6,612 nucleotides of DNA from assembly GCA_001796865.1 (NCBI GenBank), contig MGNQ01000018.1, positions 1-6,612 of the forward strand. Direction: 5' to 3'. The position numbers and the translations under genes were made by a program. How positions within the stretch are numbered: the first letter of the stretch is position 1; the number at the start of each line of letters is the position of its first letter. Below, piece by piece: positions 5,587 to 6,612 of the stretch. Origin of the DNA: Chloroflexi bacterium RBG_16_56_11. Lineage in GTDB: Bacteria; Chloroflexota; Dehalococcoidia; Dehalococcoidales; RBG-16-60-22. The notes beneath the pieces were generated by a model. The model was not told the origin of the DNA. It did not search any database and saw nothing but the letters and a program-made list of their open reading frames with translations.

Positions 5587-5929
5587 GTGGATTATCAGAT
5601 TGATAGAAGCCGCGGCCGTAACCGTAGCGCTGGCCGCCATATGCCAGGAGCTGGAAAAGCCGAAAGAGCAAAGGCGCTGGCACGGCAAAGTGGGTTTTAT
5701 ACCCTACGACTTCCGGAAGCCGACGTCCGAGCGTATCCAGGAGCTATTCTGGAACCCGGAGAGCAGCGAAGTTTTTACCCCGACGCTATGGGGAATCGGC
5801 TGGTCGATAAATATTTTCGCTTTGCTGGAAAAGCTCAGGATTATCAGTGAGTCTTACGAGTCCGAGGAAGACTTCCTGATGCCGACGCAGACCCTGAGAA
5901 GGATACTGGAACGACGCCCGGTCGTTTAG
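5576..5929 (+). CDS. DUF5808-domain protein with N-terminal hydrophobic helix
   Basis: 117 residues. A hydrophobic helix at about 5-22 is probably a membrane anchor. A DUF5808-like domain follows at about 36-86, recognised by a PYDFRKPT segment (43-50), ELFWNPES (56-63) and GIGWSINIFALL (73-84). The domain usually occurs in or beside membrane proteins and has no known function. ATG 5576 is preceded by AAGGAG at 5566-5571, inside the acetyltransferase coding region, and the genes overlap by 11 bases. The C-terminal 30 residues are charged and end in RRPVV. Domain assignment rests on remembered motif resemblance, not a search. Confidence 0.7.
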   Translation: MGTKWIIRLIEAAAVTVALAAICQELEKPKEQRRWHGKVGFIPYDFRKPTSERIQELFWNPESSEVFTPTLWGIGWSINIFALLEKLRIISESYESEEDFLMPTQTLRRILERRPVV

Positions 5930-5981
5930 CAGCGGCCAAACTCAAAGACGAAACAGCAAAGATCGAGCGGGGGGAGATATC

Positions 5982-6612
5982 ATGCCCGGAAAGAGCATTG
6001 AGAGCCCGACACTGGCGACAGCGGCCAGTCTTATCGTCAACGAAGTGAGGTCGTTCGTGAGAGAAAGCCCGCTGAACCTGATGCCCACACCGGAGAAAGA
6101 CGTTATCTTCGACGAGCCGCTGGTACAGTACGCGGATGGGGACGACCCGATTTTCATGGAATATAAGAAAATCATCGCTGAAACAACTCTGACACCCCGC
6201 CAGGCGCTGGCGCAGGCTTACGCTAAAAACCCTGCGGAGATGCCGCGGCGGATATCCGTCATAAGCTGGATACTGCCTATAACTGAAAAAACAAGGATAT
6301 CGAACCGGCAGCAAACTCGAATTCCATCAAGGCTGTGGTCGCACACGCGCTGGTTCGGGGACAAGCTGAACGACGCCCTGCGGGCACATATCATCGCCTA
6401 TCTGAAAGACCGGGGATACACCGCGACCGCGCCGGGTGTACCGCCATCGATAAAGATGTTCAACAACGAAAAGGGCATGTACTCCAGCTGGTCGGAGCGG
6501 CACGTGGCCTACGCCGCCGGGCTGGGCACCTTCGGGCTCTCCGATGGGTTCATCACCGAGCGGGGCATCGCGCACCGCTGCGGGAGCGTGGTCACCGACC
6601 TGCAACTGCCGG
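5982..6612 (+). CDS. QueG/COG1600-like iron-sulphur protein, 5' part only (runs off window)
   Basis: The frame from ATG 5982 stays open to the end of the window for 210 codons, with GGGGAG at 5971-5976 five bases upstream. The recognisable part is residues 169-210: a YSSWSERHVAYAAGLG stretch, then TFGLSDGFIT, ERGIAHRCGS and VVTDLQLP. This is the pattern of epoxyqueuosine reductase-like and reductive-dehalogenase-related proteins just before their two 4Fe-4S ferredoxin motifs, which would lie to the right. True QueG has a shorter N-terminal region and a G-W-x-G-K variant of this motif, so this is more likely a COG1600 paralogue of unknown substrate than the queuosine enzyme. It begins 52 bases after the DUF5808 gene and may share its operon. 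Confidence 0.75.
   Translation, partial: MPGKSIESPTLATAASLIVNEVRSFVRESPLNLMPTPEKDVIFDEPLVQYADGDDPIFMEYKKIIAETTLTPRQALAQAYAKNPAEMPRRISVISWILPITEKTRISNRQQTRIPSRLWSHTRWFGDKLNDALRAHIIAYLKDRGYTATAPGVPPSIKMFNNEKGMYSSWSERHVAYAAGLGTFGLSDGFITERGIAHRCGSVVTDLQLP

Noticed and set aside
5844..6314. Minus-strand frame of 156 codons over the QueG-like gene
   Set aside because: Antisense to a continuous plus-strand frame with a good ribosome binding site and a recognised motif; no family resemblance.
1..6612. CRISPR array, toxin-antitoxin pair, defence island or riboswitch
   Set aside because: No regularly spaced repeats, no recognisable nuclease, toxin or defence genes, and no riboswitch core that I could identify.

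Overview
The window looks like a bacterial chromosome at the edge of an integrated element. The gene-bearing part (about 530 to the end) is GC-rich, with mostly good GGAG-type ribosome binding sites, sigma70-like promoter boxes and short overlapping operons. A B12-type radical SAM protein, a divergent ATP-type PEP carboxykinase, a DUF5808 protein and a QueG-like iron-sulphur protein together would suit an anaerobic Chloroflexota (Dehalococcoidia-like) genome. That placement is an inference from gene character only and is moderate to weak.

Region 1-482 differs from the rest. It is AT-rich (roughly one third GC in the rows around 241-300 and 361-480, against about 70% in parts of the radical SAM gene). 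It has no complete gene, begins with the C-terminal tail of a DDE transposase (2-151), and carries short direct and inverted repeats at 363-455. It ends exactly where a tRNA begins: 483-527 is the 3' half of a tRNA-Arg (anticodon TCG), from the anticodon loop through the encoded CCA, without a matching 5' half. This is the usual scar of a tyrosine-integrase element inserted in a tRNA gene, so I read 1-482 as the right tail of a mobile island and 528 onward as host chromosome.

From 548 come: a 485-residue radical SAM protein with an N-terminal B12-binding-like domain (+); a promoter at 2043-2072 driving a two-gene membrane operon, a 131-residue three-helix protein and a PAP2-family phosphatase with two altered motif residues (+); and a convergent PEP carboxykinase homologue (-, 3227-4828) with its own hairpin-plus-U-run terminator at 3156-3193. 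A 251-base divergent control region (4829-5079) holds promoters for both directions and two short palindromes. It is followed by a GNAT acetyltransferase overlapping a DUF5808 protein (+), then the first 210 codons of a QueG/COG1600-like protein running off the window (+).

I see no clear new multi-gene system. The points most worth checking are the island/tRNA-Arg junction with an outward-facing promoter candidate, the PAP2 protein lacking its PSxH histidine, and the unusual P-loop of the PckA homologue.
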